A program made the position numbers and the translations under genes. The notes beneath the pieces were generated by a model that did not search any database, was not told the DNA's origin, and saw nothing but the letters and a program-made list of their open reading frames with translations. Positions 26,268 through 34,339 of a stretch of DNA of 64,000 nt are shown piece by piece. The stretch lies in the NCBI RefSeq assembly GCF_000426545.1, contig NZ_AUFO01000030.1, forward strand, positions 1 to 64,000. Direction: 5' to 3'. Each line of letters opens with the position of its first letter. Position 1 is the stretch's first letter. This DNA comes from Paenibacillus massiliensis subsp. panacisoli DSM 21345. GTDB taxonomy: Bacteria; Bacillota; Bacilli; Paenibacillales; Paenibacillaceae.

Positions 26268-26310
26268 AAAAGGAATGGCTCTGTTTGTAAAGACAGGAGT
26301 CATTCCTTTA
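26268..26310. terminator. Bidirectional terminator
   Basis: AAGGAATGGCTCTGT-ttgtaaa-GACAGGAGTCATTCCTT, A-rich on the left and T-rich on the right; it separates the small peptide gene from the convergent gene at 26333. Confidence 0.8.
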
Positions 26311-26332
26311 TTCACGATGATGAAGTATTCTG

Positions 26333-26656
26333 TTAGGTGTACAACAACGTAATGACGAGCAATTCATAGAGAACAAGAGTTAAAATGAGCTCGTCATTGT
26401 AACCAAAACCTCTCCCATAAGTACCATGCCCGTGATGACCTTCATTATTTTTAACAGCGATGTTCAACAATCCCTTGTCACAGCTCACAATTCTACCAAC
26501 AACAACCTGACCGTCTAAGGTCTCGATACGAACATATTGGTGTACATGATGTCTGCAAATGTTGTGCAGATGATCTCTATAGGCTCTTATGTTTTGAGCT
26601 GTATTATGGTCTGCTTGAAATAGCACTCTTTGCTGTGGATTCAATTGTAGGGTCAT
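26333..26656 (-). CDS. Small protein with Sm-like strand pattern, unknown function
   Basis: 107 residues. The middle, HVHQYVRIETLDGQVVVGR followed by IVSCDKGLLNIAVKN, has the strand order of an Sm-like barrel. A His/Gly-rich stretch (EGHHGHGTYGRGFG) and a hydrophobic tail (ELILTLVLYELLVITLLYT) follow, so it may be membrane-associated. Similar layouts occur in small spore-former proteins without known function. The ATG at 26654-26656 has AAGGAG eight bases upstream and is preferred over a GTG at 26665. Confidence 0.55.
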   Translation of the reverse strand: MTLQLNPQQRVLFQADHNTAQNIRAYRDHLHNICRHHVHQYVRIETLDGQVVVGRIVSCDKGLLNIAVKNNEGHHGHGTYGRGFGYNDELILTLVLYELLVITLLYT

Positions 26657-26691
26657 ACTCAGCACTCCTTATTTGATATGTAATACACCAT

Positions 26692-27003
26692 ATGCCCAGA
26701 CTGATTTTATTGTTCATAAAAAAGTTCTGTTCGTACCAGATGCTGGACTTCCACTTCTCTGCTCTTCATGTCAGGACAGGTCAGACCATTACAGGTTCCA
26801 GCAATGAGCAATATGAAAAAGTGAACTCCTATACAGAAGGTCTACAGCGAGCCTTGATGGGGGAATTGGGTGCAGTAGAACGATACCGCAAGATTTGGTT
26901 TGGACTGCCTGCTGGCATCTATAAAGACACGGTGTTCGGCATCATATTGGATGAGCTTAAGCATGCTGATAAATACAATTATCTGATTACATTGAATACT
27001 TAG
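26692..27003 (+). CDS. Ferritin-like (rubrerythrin-type) small protein, possibly N-terminally damaged
   Basis: 103 codons. From about residue 40 the sequence fits a ferritin-like helix pair: YTEGLQRALMGELGAVERYR and DTVFGIILDELKHADKYNYL, with the E...E-x-x-R and DE-x-x-H metal-ligand spacing of rubrerythrin-like domains. The first 37 residues look unlike the family, and no ribosome site precedes the ATG. The original N-terminus may have been replaced, or translation may start internally. It is divergent from the Sm-like gene by 35 bp. Confidence 0.5.
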   Translation: MPRLILLFIKKFCSYQMLDFHFSALHVRTGQTITGSSNEQYEKVNSYTEGLQRALMGELGAVERYRKIWFGLPAGIYKDTVFGIILDELKHADKYNYLITLNT

Positions 27004-27025
27004 GTGGTTCTTAAAAAAATCCTAC

Positions 27026-27097
27026 CAAATAAGCGAGAGAAGTACGTAATGATATCGACATAATGTTCGATTGATCGTATATCTACTCGCTTATTTG
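27026..27097. repeat. 72-bp near-complete inverted repeat (long palindrome)
   Basis: Outer arms CAAATAAGCGAG (27026-27037) and CTCGCTTATTTG (27086-27097) are perfect, and the interior continues to pair imperfectly (AGTACG/CGTATA, ATATCGA/TCGATTGAT, CATAATG). It follows the ferritin-like ORF by 20 bp. It may be a large terminator, but pairing over nearly its whole length also fits a miniature palindromic element. Confidence 0.65.
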
Positions 27098-27274
27098 TAT
27101 TAGAGTTGTCAACTAGACATGATCTGGTCACAACATGAAGTGCGTTAACTGCTATACTAAGAGGAGATTTCAGGAAAGCGTTCTGATGCTTAGGAAAACA
27201 CACAATCGAAAATGCACTTGATTTACAGCCAACTTACACTGTACAAGAATACATACCTCAAAGGAGATTCATCT

Positions 27275-28258
27275 ATGAATCATTCACCTGGTTATATTAT
27301 TGGCATCGATCTCGGGGGAACCAATATCAAAGCAGCTATTCTAGATGAAAGCTTGAGTGTTTTATCAGAGCGAAATGAGCCTACATATGCATCGGAGGGT
27401 CCTGATTATGTTATCATGGCCATTAAAAATATGATCCGTGAGCTAATGCAGCTTCATCAAATATCCGACGAGCAAGTATTGTGCATGGGAATAGGCATTC
27501 CTGGATTGCTGAATCCCAGGGAGGGGCTATCTATTTTCTCGCCGAACTTCCCAGGATGGGAGAATATTAATGTAGTCCAAGAAATGAGAAAAGACTTCTC
27601 ATTCCCGGTATTTATGGATAACGATGTCAGGGTGAATCTTTATGGAGAGTGGCACTTTGGAGCAGGAAAGGGCTTGAATAATATCGTACTGGTCACCATT
27701 GGAACTGGCTTGGGGTCTGGGGTTGTAGTAGATGGAAAAGTTCTATATGGAACGACTTCGAGCATCGGAGAAATTGGACATATGAACATGTTCCGGGAAG
27801 GGCGTCCGTGCAGATGCGGGAGTACAGGCTGCCTGGGGAGATATGTATCTGCTGTAGGAATGGTACGTACTTGTATTGAGAAGCTGGAACGCGGAGAGCA
27901 TAGCATGATCCAGACCTGGGTGGAAGGTGATCTGAGTCAGATTAGTGCAAAAATGCTCTCAGATGCTTATGATCTGAACGACCCGCTAGCGATTCAGGTT
28001 ATGCATGAGACAGGGGAGATCCTCGGATTCGGTCTTGCGAATGTCATTAATCTATTTAATCCAGAGTTAATTATTATCGGTGGAGGGGTATCGGCTGCAG
28101 GAGAACGCTTGTTACATACTGTACGAGAGACCATTCAGGCTCATGCACTTCAATTATCGTCAAATGCTTGTCGTGTCGTTATTGCACAGCTTGGTGGGCG
28201 AGCAGGTATGATCGGTGCGGCGGCTTATGCATCGAATCAGATAAACAAGACGAATTAG
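27275..28258 (+). CDS. ROK-family sugar kinase (glucokinase-like)
   Basis: 327 residues. The phosphate-binding motif GIDLGGTNIKAA, the catalytic-loop region FMDNDVRVNLYGEWHFGAG, and IGTGLGSGVVVDGKV are standard ROK kinase elements. The zinc motif reads CRCGSTGCLGRY, keeping all three Cys but with Gly where CXCGXXGCXE has Glu. There is no N-terminal HTH, so it is a kinase and not a ROK repressor. The start at 27275 follows AAAGGAG; the frame opens earlier at 27212 without a ribosome site. Glucose is the default substrate; N-acetyl-sugars are possible. Confidence 0.88.
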   Translation: MNHSPGYIIGIDLGGTNIKAAILDESLSVLSERNEPTYASEGPDYVIMAIKNMIRELMQLHQISDEQVLCMGIGIPGLLNPREGLSIFSPNFPGWENINVVQEMRKDFSFPVFMDNDVRVNLYGEWHFGAGKGLNNIVLVTIGTGLGSGVVVDGKVLYGTTSSIGEIGHMNMFREGRPCRCGSTGCLGRYVSAVGMVRTCIEKLERGEHSMIQTWVEGDLSQISAKMLSDAYDLNDPLAIQVMHETGEILGFGLANVINLFNPELIIIGGGVSAAGERLLHTVRETIQAHALQLSSNACRVVIAQLGGRAGMIGAAAYASNQINKTN

Positions 28259-28271
28259 ATGAATTAGATTT

Positions 28272-28334
28272 AAAAAGAGCCTCATTCACACTGCCAGGGT
28301 TAATCCCAGTCCCGCAGTGAGTATGAGGCTTTTT
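28272..28334 (+). terminator. Terminator of the ROK kinase gene
   Basis: AAAAAGAGCCTCAT...CACTG with CAGTGAGTATGAGGCTTTTT; a long stem with an internal loop and T run. Confidence 0.8.
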
Positions 28335-28366
28335 GCAGACTACGTATATGAATTGCCATAAATACT

Positions 28367-28831
28367 GTGCCATTTGTATTCCGTATGTCTCAATTCGTCG
28401 CTAGCGAGTCTGACAATGGAATGATGGCTAATCCTGATAGCATAACCATTAGTAAGGATCAGGCAAGTATTTTTATGGTCGTTTATCTTGGGCAAGGCAA
28501 TGAGGCTATCTACCGTTATGCACTTCAAGATACCAAGGATGATGAGCTGTTCATTCGTGCTGAAGAAATCATTCAATACTCCCTATTAAATAATGGCGAT
28601 ATCATGCTAATGGGTAGAGTAGATGGAACCAGAGGGCTGTTCCTGTATGATTCCAGTAATAATGAGCTGCATGTCACCTACCTGAGAAATGACACACTCC
28701 AGTCAGATACGATCATCTATCGCAACGTCCAGGATTTCTACCAATTGACCTGGTTGGAGGATAGTCTATTTGTCGCTGGAAGCACCCGAGACACAAGTGA
28801 AATCTATCGTTTTACATTTAAAGTGTGGTAG
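28367..28831 (+). pseudogene. C-terminal remnant of a repeat-containing (propeller-like) protein
   Basis: 154 codons from a GTG with no ribosome site. The content is protein-like: ITISKDQASIFMVVYLGQGN, IIQYSLLNNGDIMLMGRV, LFLYDSSNNELHVTYL and DFYQLTWLEDSLFVAGST, a strand-turn rhythm like a beta-propeller. It lacks a signal peptide or lipobox, which similar proteins (such as the one at 18923) carry. I read it as the 3' part of a lipoprotein or secreted gene whose 5' end was lost between the ROK terminator and here. A short cytoplasmic protein is possible. Confidence 0.45.
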
Positions 28832-28878
28832 GAAAATTATTGTATGAAAGCTTTGTGCTTTTGTACAGTTTTTATGAT

Positions 28879-28917
28879 TTCACAACACTGTGACAACGCT
28901 GTAACAACACCGTTACA
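28879..28917 (+). promoter_or_regulatory. Four-half-site operator, copy 4 (polysaccharide deacetylase)
   Basis: TTCACA (28879), GTGACA (28890), GTAACA (28901) and GTTACA (28912), all 11 bp apart. Unlike the other copies there is no TATATT nine bases downstream; the nearest -10-like sequences are GATACA (28933) and TATAGT (28948). The half-sites are closer to the PhoP consensus TTAACA. Confidence 0.65.
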
Positions 28918-28998
28918 AGTATGGGTAGGAAAGATACAACTGCTTGCTATAGTAGGACAAGACAGAAGGTCAATCCATTTATAGCGAGGTACACCTGA

Positions 28999-29967
28999 AT
29001 GAAAAAGAATGCTGCATTGCAAATGAGACGTGCCAGAGGAATGAAAAGATCTCAAAGAGTGAAAAGAAATCGACTAATCCTATTGCTTATAATTATCTTG
29101 ATACTGGTATGTATAAGAGTATTAACGAGTAACGAGTCCTCCAAAAGCGAGCAAACCAAAGAGTTTGCCTCGATTCCTGAAGAACAGGTGTCCGGGGAGT
29201 ATATGAATGCTGAAGGGCCGATTCTTTTAAATAGTAATGAGATCGTTCCGCTTCAGAAAGATCCTCTGGCTGAGGATGTTGCATTTGTGGAGAAATATTT
29301 AGAACAGCAAATGCTTGGAGATATGCCAGATGGAGCGAATGGGGAAAAGGTTGCCTATTTATCCTTTGATGATGGGCCTTCCACGACAGTGACCCCGCTA
29401 ATCCTGGATATTTTGAAGAAAGAAGATGTGCGAGCTACTTTTTTTGTATTAGGAAAAGCGGTAGATAAAAATGAAGATACTAAAAATCTAGTCAGAAGAA
29501 TAGCCGCAGAAGGACATGCGATAGGCAATCATACATATTCACATGATTATGACTATTTATATCCTGGCGGAAAGGTTAATGCAGATCATTTTATGAAAGA
29601 AATTAATAAAACGAAGGACTCTTTGCAGATGGTTCTCGGACAGGATTTCTCAACCCGGGCTGTTCGATTTCCTGGAGGACATATGACCTGGCAGCACAAA
29701 GACCCTTCCGGTATATCGGTATTGGACAGTATGCTGCAGGCTGATGGCTATCATCAAGTAGATTGGAATACATTGCCGAGAGATGCTGAGGGGGCGCCCA
29801 AGAAAGCAGAAGCGTTAGTAGAAGAGTTCAAAAAAAGTGTGGCTGGCAGGGAAAAAGCAGTAATTTTAATGCACGACACCTATGGTAAAGAAGAGACGGC
29901 AAAGGCTCTCCCAGAAATCCTGAGATATTTGAAGGATCATGGTTTTACATTTAAAACTATGAGGTAG
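28999..29967 (+). CDS. Membrane-anchored polysaccharide deacetylase (NodB, CE4)
   Basis: 322 residues: a basic N-terminus, one membrane helix (LILLLIIILILVCIRVL, about 24-40), an extracellular linker, and a NodB domain from about residue 115. Catalytic motifs are present in order: SFDDGPS (motif 1, two Asp), HTYSHDYD (motif 2, metal His pair), VRFPGGH (motif 3), VDWNTLPRDA (motif 4) and VILMHDTYG (motif 5). It removes acetyl groups from GlcNAc or MurNAc in peptidoglycan or another surface glycan. The ATG has GCGAGGT upstream. Operator copy 4 ties it to the acyltransferase operons. Confidence 0.93.
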   Translation: MKKNAALQMRRARGMKRSQRVKRNRLILLLIIILILVCIRVLTSNESSKSEQTKEFASIPEEQVSGEYMNAEGPILLNSNEIVPLQKDPLAEDVAFVEKYLEQQMLGDMPDGANGEKVAYLSFDDGPSTTVTPLILDILKKEDVRATFFVLGKAVDKNEDTKNLVRRIAAEGHAIGNHTYSHDYDYLYPGGKVNADHFMKEINKTKDSLQMVLGQDFSTRAVRFPGGHMTWQHKDPSGISVLDSMLQADGYHQVDWNTLPRDAEGAPKKAEALVEEFKKSVAGREKAVILMHDTYGKEETAKALPEILRYLKDHGFTFKTMR

Positions 29968-29989
29968 TGATGAGGTAATATTGGATACT

Positions 29990-30020
29990 AAGGCTCTGCA
30001 TTTGTGGCAGAGTCTTTTTG
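29990..30020 (+). terminator. Terminator of the deacetylase gene
   Basis: AAGGCTCTGC-atttgt-GGCAGAGTC followed by TTTTTGATTTTTT. Confidence 0.75.
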
Positions 30021-30066
30021 ATTTTTTTGCCCAAGGGGCAGGTGGATTCGCATCCTTTCTAAGAAA

Positions 30067-30120
30067 TATAGTATAAATTTATAGATCAGCAAGGAATTGT
30101 TTAGACAAAATTCTAGATAT
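30067..30120 (+). promoter_or_regulatory. Upstream region shared with the collapsed gene at 24275; TGTTTAGACA motif
   Basis: ATAGTATA, ATAGATCAG, AAG and TGTTTAGACA in the same order as 24177-24230. The conservation of non-coding DNA between the two related genes points to a recent duplication or a shared regulator. Confidence 0.45.
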
Positions 30121-30162
30121 TCAATATTTTTTAATAGAATGAATATTACGCAGGGGGATAAG

Positions 30163-31538
30163 ATGAGAGAAACATTGTTGAAAAGAGTCTGTCTGATGTT
30201 TAGTGCATTGTTACTTTTTTGCTTCATTGATGCTGGTAGTATTTTTGCAGCATCTGTAGGCGGTAGACTTGCGGCGCCGGAAGCGGGATGGAAAAGAGTG
30301 GTTGCCAACCCACAAAACTATTTTTACTACAACAAAACCTGGACACAGATTCCTAATTTTTCATTGTATAGAGGTACCAAGAACTCAAAGGTTGTCTTTG
30401 GCTTCAAGGGCAGTAAGCTAAGAATAATGGCTTATCGGTATAATGAGCGATTCACAGATAATAGAGTCATCATTGATGGTGTCACATATACTTACTCCGA
30501 ATTTGGGAGTGATCAACGGCAAACATTGGTGTTTGAGATAGATGGTCTGAGTGATCAGGAGCATCATGTGGAAATTATTGGTGGGATTAATGGGACGGGT
30601 TGGATTACAGTGGAATCAATAGATATCGATAGTACGGGAGAAATGATAAATTATGCTCCTACAAATTTAAATGCTACTGCTTCTAAGCAACAAGTCATAT
30701 TAGATTGGGAACCGAACCCGTATGCAGATAGCTATATGATTAAATACGGAACGGAGCCAGGAAATACACAGATACGGTGTCGGTTACCAAGGATGCTTAT
30801 GGAAATTATGAAGTCCCAGGATTAGCAAACGGGGCGACGTATTATTTTGTGGTTGCGGGAATCGTAAACGATGCGGAAACGACTTATTCCAATGAGGCTT
30901 CAGTAACATTTGAAGCTGCCCCTGAAGCCGTGTTGAGTGTTACCATCGCTGAAGATACTGTAAAAGTCGGAGATGAATTCATAGCTGCTATTTCGCTTGA
31001 GAATGTTAGTAGCATCTATGCCGAGGATTTCAGAATAAAGTATGATACAGAACGATTTGAATATTTAGGGTTTGACCAAGTGGATGGATACAAGGTATAT
31101 AATACCCCAGTGGATGAGAATGGCCAGATTCGCTTTATCGTGGCTAGTCAAGGTGAGGAATATGGAATTACTGGGGCCGAAGCTAAAACATTCTTGAATT
31201 TGAAATTCAAAGCGAAATCTGCGGGTACGGGTGATGTAGATGCTTTGTACTGCCGCATAGCGAATACAGAGACGGAATGGGATCTGATAGACGATTCATG
31301 CGGAGGTGACACGGTGACCGTAGAACAAGCTGATATCCTGGACGTTAACCATTCCGGTGAATACACACTGGTTGATCTTGCGATCGATGGGTTTTATTTT
31401 GGACGTGCAGCTGCCGATACGGATACAATCAATCATAGTGCAGATCAAGTTGTTGATGGGAACGTGAATGACGCTGACCTGGTGTATATTGTGAATCAGA
31501 TGCTGAACAATACCAATTATGCACCCAATCTCTTATAG
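30163..31538 (+). pseudogene. Secreted FN3-cohesin-dockerin protein, disrupted by one frameshift
   Basis: A signal peptide (cleavage near FAAS) is followed by a beta-sandwich-like domain (FGFKGSKLRIMAYRYNERF...VFEIDGLSDQEHHVEIIGG), a fibronectin III domain, a cohesin-like domain (VKVGDEFIAAISLENVSSIY...FRIKYDTERFEYLGF) and a dockerin-like pair (VNHSGEYTLVDLAI, VDGNVNDADLVYIVNQML). The frame breaks at about 30764: the FN3 domain runs from frame 1 (MIKYGTEPGN) into frame 2 (TDTVSVTKDAYGNYEV), as if one T were missing from AATTACACA. One stop, 30823-30825, follows in the first frame. ATG at 30163 has CAGGGGGATAAG. It may be a pseudogene, a phase-variable gene or a sequencing error. Intact, it would be an extracellular scaffold- or surface-type protein. 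Confidence 0.75.
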
Positions 31539-31548
31539 AAAATAGCTA

Positions 31549-31583
31549 ACACTCTGTCGACTAACGTTGGCAGAGTTTTTTTC
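31549..31583 (+). terminator. Terminator of the cohesin/dockerin gene
   Basis: ACTCTGTC-gactaacg-TTGGCAGAGT followed by seven T. Confidence 0.75.
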
Positions 31584-31657
31584 TTTTACAATCAGGCCCA
31601 ACCCAACAGGAACACCCCTCGCCCGTCTGGACGAGAGGTTATATTTAATTGATTACA

Positions 31658-32104
31658 TTACTCCAGGCTTCCATGGTTGTAATATTGAATATTCTCCACT
31701 TGAACGGGTACAGTTCCTGAAGGAATTTCCAGCTCATACACTTCATTTTTTTGTGCCATCAGCAAATGTAAGCCTATAGGAGAAAGAAACGATATGAGAT
31801 TTTTGTCCGGATCTGCAAGGGAAGGAAAGACAAGGACAAAGGACTCACTTGTACCATCATCCAGATATTGTATAGTTACTTTGCTTCCAATCAATACGAA
31901 AGTATTCAAATTACGATCCGTAAAGTTCTGAACAATGCCTTCAATAATGGACGTATATTTTGTTAGCGTATTTTCCACTAACTTTCGTTGTCTATTGGGA
32001 GTTGGGAAATACTCATCCATAAAGGAAGACAAACCTTCGTCCAGATACACTAATTGGTCAATGAGTTGTACTCTTGATCCTTCCAGCAACAAACTATGGT
32101 TCAT
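31658..32104 (-). CDS. GreA/GreB C-terminal-domain protein
   Basis: 148 residues. The second half is a GreA/GreB FKBP-like C-terminal domain (LIGSKVTIQYLDDGTSESFV, ISFLSPIGLHLLMAQKNE, YELEIPSGTVPVQVENI). The N-terminal part (MNHSLLLEGSRVQLIDQLVY...) is helical but shorter than the GreA coiled coil and lacks its acidic DxxE tip as far as I can see, so it probably binds RNA polymerase without stimulating RNA cleavage. GGGGGAGC lies ten bases upstream. Monocistronic. Confidence 0.8.
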   Translation of the reverse strand: MNHSLLLEGSRVQLIDQLVYLDEGLSSFMDEYFPTPNRQRKLVENTLTKYTSIIEGIVQNFTDRNLNTFVLIGSKVTIQYLDDGTSESFVLVFPSLADPDKNLISFLSPIGLHLLMAQKNEVYELEIPSGTVPVQVENIQYYNHGSLE

Positions 32105-32318
32105 AATAGATAAGCTCCCCCTGAAAGATAAGTGGATTGGATGAATAGCTCATGTTAAACCCTCCGTATTTCTTTTGTTATAGAGAAACTAAGTTAGAGC
32201 TCGTGATCCCCTCCTTAATAGTATTTCTATAAGAGGACATACAACTAAGACACTTCGCCTCACTGACGAAATGTGAACCTTCACTTCTTATTCGATTTCT
32301 ATGCTCACCGTCAAACCA

Positions 32319-32504
32319 TCAGATTTTTTTGTAGACTACCAAAATGGCTGATCTGTTATGTTTACAGCCTTGGGCATCCAGTACAGTGTGAGTATCGTAT
32401 AGCACCTCTATGAATTGTTCCTCATGAAGCTCAGCAAGGAAATTATTTGCTTCTTTTTCGGCATAAGAAATATCAGTGCTTATAAATTCTTTAACCTGGA
32501 TCAC
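32319..32504 (-). CDS. Cse60-like sporulation protein
   Basis: 61 residues from a GTG preceded by the near-perfect GGGAGGTGATGCT. MIQVKEFISTDISYAEKEAN, then FLAELHEEQFIEVLY and a C-terminal SAILVVYKK match the pattern of Cse60, a small sigma-E-controlled sporulation protein of Bacillus with unknown biochemical role. Monocistronic. The 32505-32834 upstream region (330 bp) contains a TGTCTAAACA motif at 32582 and no gene. Confidence 0.65.
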   Translation of the reverse strand: MIQVKEFISTDISYAEKEANNFLAELHEEQFIEVLYDTHTVLDAQGCKHNRSAILVVYKKI

Positions 32505-32581
32505 AGCATCACCTCCCTACAATGTAGTGCTAGTAAGAAACCTTTATAGGTATCCATGAAGCATAGCATAATAAAAGTTTT

Positions 32582-32591
32582 TGTCTAAACA
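32582..32591 (-). promoter_or_regulatory. TGTTTAGACA near-palindrome upstream of the Cse60-like gene
   Basis: On the minus strand this reads TGTTTAGACAAAA, as at 30105-30117 and, for the first ten bases, 24208-24217. It is about 80 bp before the GTG start. It may be an operator common to the three genes; a chance match cannot be excluded. Confidence 0.35.
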
Positions 32592-32834
32592 TTAAATGTA
32601 ATATATTGAATAAAATTTATTTTGGATACCATTTATGCAAATGTATGGTCCGAAAGTCGTGTAAGCTATCTCAAGCGTGAATGTTGGAGTTTTCCATTGC
32701 AAGAATGCTATGTTAAGATAGGTGTAATAATGAAATCAGGTTTCAATAGATGAAACTAATTTATTTTTAGCTATCACCAAAAAATTCGGGGAGTAAAGAA
32801 GCAAGGGAGCAGGAAGAAGGGAGATTTTAACGTC

Positions 32835-33581
32835 ATGCGAACTATATTTGATGCTCATTTACACATTATTGACCCACGCTTTCCATTAATCGAGAATCAA
32901 GGGTTTGTGCCTGATGCGTTCACCTGCACAGATTACCTGAAGCAAGTCCAAAATGTAGAGGTTAGAGGCGGGGCTGTCGTATCTGGTTCATTTCAAGGCT
33001 TTGATCAGACCTATTTGATCGATTCATTGCAAAAGCTCGGTAAAAATTATGTTGGAGTCACTCAAGTGCCTTACAATACCCCGGACGAAGAAATTATAAG
33101 GCTTCATGGGTATGGTGTAAGAGCCATTCGGTTCAATGTCAGGCGCGGAGGTTCAGAGGATATCTCTCGTTTGGACTACTTTGCAAGAAGAGTCTATGAG
33201 GTAGCAGGATGGCACGCGGAGTTATACATTGACTCTACTTCCTTACCGGACATCGCATCCGTATTGGAGCATCTTCCAGCCGTCTCGGTAGACCATTTGG
33301 GGCTATCCAAGGAAGGATTTCATCATCTGCTATCCTTAGTCGATAAAGGGGTAAGAGTTAAAGCAACAGGCTTCGGTAGAGTTGAGCTTGACGTAGCACA
33401 GGCGATCCGTTCCATTTGCTCCGTGAATCCTGAGGCTCTTATGTTTGGCACGGATCTGCCCTCCACGAGAGCAAAGAGGCCCTATCATCCTTTTGATATT
33501 GAACTGATTTATAATACGCTTGGTGAAGAACAGACGGAACAGGTTCTATATAAAAATGCAATGAACTGGTATCTAAAGTGA
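32835..33581 (+). CDS. Amidohydrolase-type metal-dependent hydrolase (TIM barrel)
   Basis: 248 residues, an amidohydrolase_2-like short barrel. The H-x-H metal pair is DAHLHIID at residues 6-13, later metal or proton-transfer residues sit in SVDHLGLSKEG, and the Asp ligand is in FGTDLPSTRAKRP. Family members hydrolyse or decarboxylate cyclic and aromatic acids. Ribosome site GAAGGGAG. It is upstream of a UbiD decarboxylase but separated by a terminator and a relic, so a shared pathway is only suggestive. Confidence 0.82.
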   Translation: MRTIFDAHLHIIDPRFPLIENQGFVPDAFTCTDYLKQVQNVEVRGGAVVSGSFQGFDQTYLIDSLQKLGKNYVGVTQVPYNTPDEEIIRLHGYGVRAIRFNVRRGGSEDISRLDYFARRVYEVAGWHAELYIDSTSLPDIASVLEHLPAVSVDHLGLSKEGFHHLLSLVDKGVRVKATGFGRVELDVAQAIRSICSVNPEALMFGTDLPSTRAKRPYHPFDIELIYNTLGEEQTEQVLYKNAMNWYLK

Positions 33582-33674
33582 AGCTGGCAGCTTAGCAGTG
33601 GTTGACAAAGCATTCACATGCAGCGGCTCTATTCTGTTGTGTGATCTGGTCAAGGTGCTAGTGTGATTGTGCAA

Positions 33675-33721
33675 AAAAACAAGTAAGAAAAGATATCAAT
33701 CTATCTTTTCTTGCTTGTTTT
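33675..33721. terminator. Terminator after the amidohydrolase gene
   Basis: AAACAAGTAAGAAAAGAT-atcaat-CTATCTTTTCTTGCTTGTTT; nearly perfect stem with flanking A and T runs, so bidirectional. Confidence 0.8.
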
Positions 33722-33749
33722 ACTTCATTGTATAGCTGATAACTCAGTA

Positions 33750-34064
33750 TTATGGTTTAATCATCGTCTGACGAATCCACTCTGCCAGTGTATTTAACTG
33801 AAGGCTGGCTTTAAGGCTCGCATCGACCTTCTGATATAACGGAAGGTGATCGGTATGATCATAAATCCACTGATACATTCCTTTTGGGCCACTGGCTGTC
33901 TCTTCTCCTAGAAATGGACGAATGCCCGCTTCAAAGCTGTCAAAAGGCAAGGAAACGAAGCTTATATTGTCACCCAGTACATGACTGAATACTTCAGCCA
34001 ATTGTGAGCCCTGTGAATGCCTCCGGCCTACTTTTTTCATGTAAGTATACCATTTCATCTTCAA
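33750..34064 (-). pseudogene. C-terminal remnant of an NmrA-like NAD(P)-binding protein
   Basis: About 90 recognisable residues: SQGSQLAEVFSHVLGDNISF, then SFEAGIRPFLGEETASGPKG and a closing LNTLAEWIRQTMIKP. This looks like the substrate-domain tail of NmrA/SDR-like proteins (AEVLS-x-x-LG). The Rossmann half with its GxxGxxG is absent, and the 15 residues before the homology are unrelated. No ribosome site is seen. It is a 5'-deleted gene. Confidence 0.55.
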
Positions 34065-34339
34065 TATTTGCCATTAGATAGCCTTGTACTGTACTATTCT
34101 CATTGGACTCAAGTCATTCCCTTGCAGGAGCTTATTGCCTTTCTAGACCGAAAAGAGCTTTTTCCATGTCTAATCAGAGCTTCTTCTAGGCGAGAACATG
34201 GGTTATGTAAGTAGTGACTAGGTTGAGATATTATTCACATATAAGTACTATAGAGGAAGGGCAAAATAACATGTTTATTTTCCTGCAATAGAATTTCCTA
34301 ATGGCATACAAGGGTAGCTCATGAAAGGAGTGTCTTACA

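Noticed and set aside
30740..30830. Programmed ribosomal frameshift in the cohesin/dockerin gene
   Set aside because: No slippery heptamer (X-XXY-YYZ) or downstream pseudoknot is visible at the break; simple loss of one T explains it better.
34017..34214. 65-codon plus-strand ORF before the UbiD gene
   Set aside because: Part of it (IPLQELIAFLDRKELFPCLI) looks protein-like, but it overlaps the NmrA-like relic, has no ribosome site and I recognise no family. It may be another relic; support is too thin to list.
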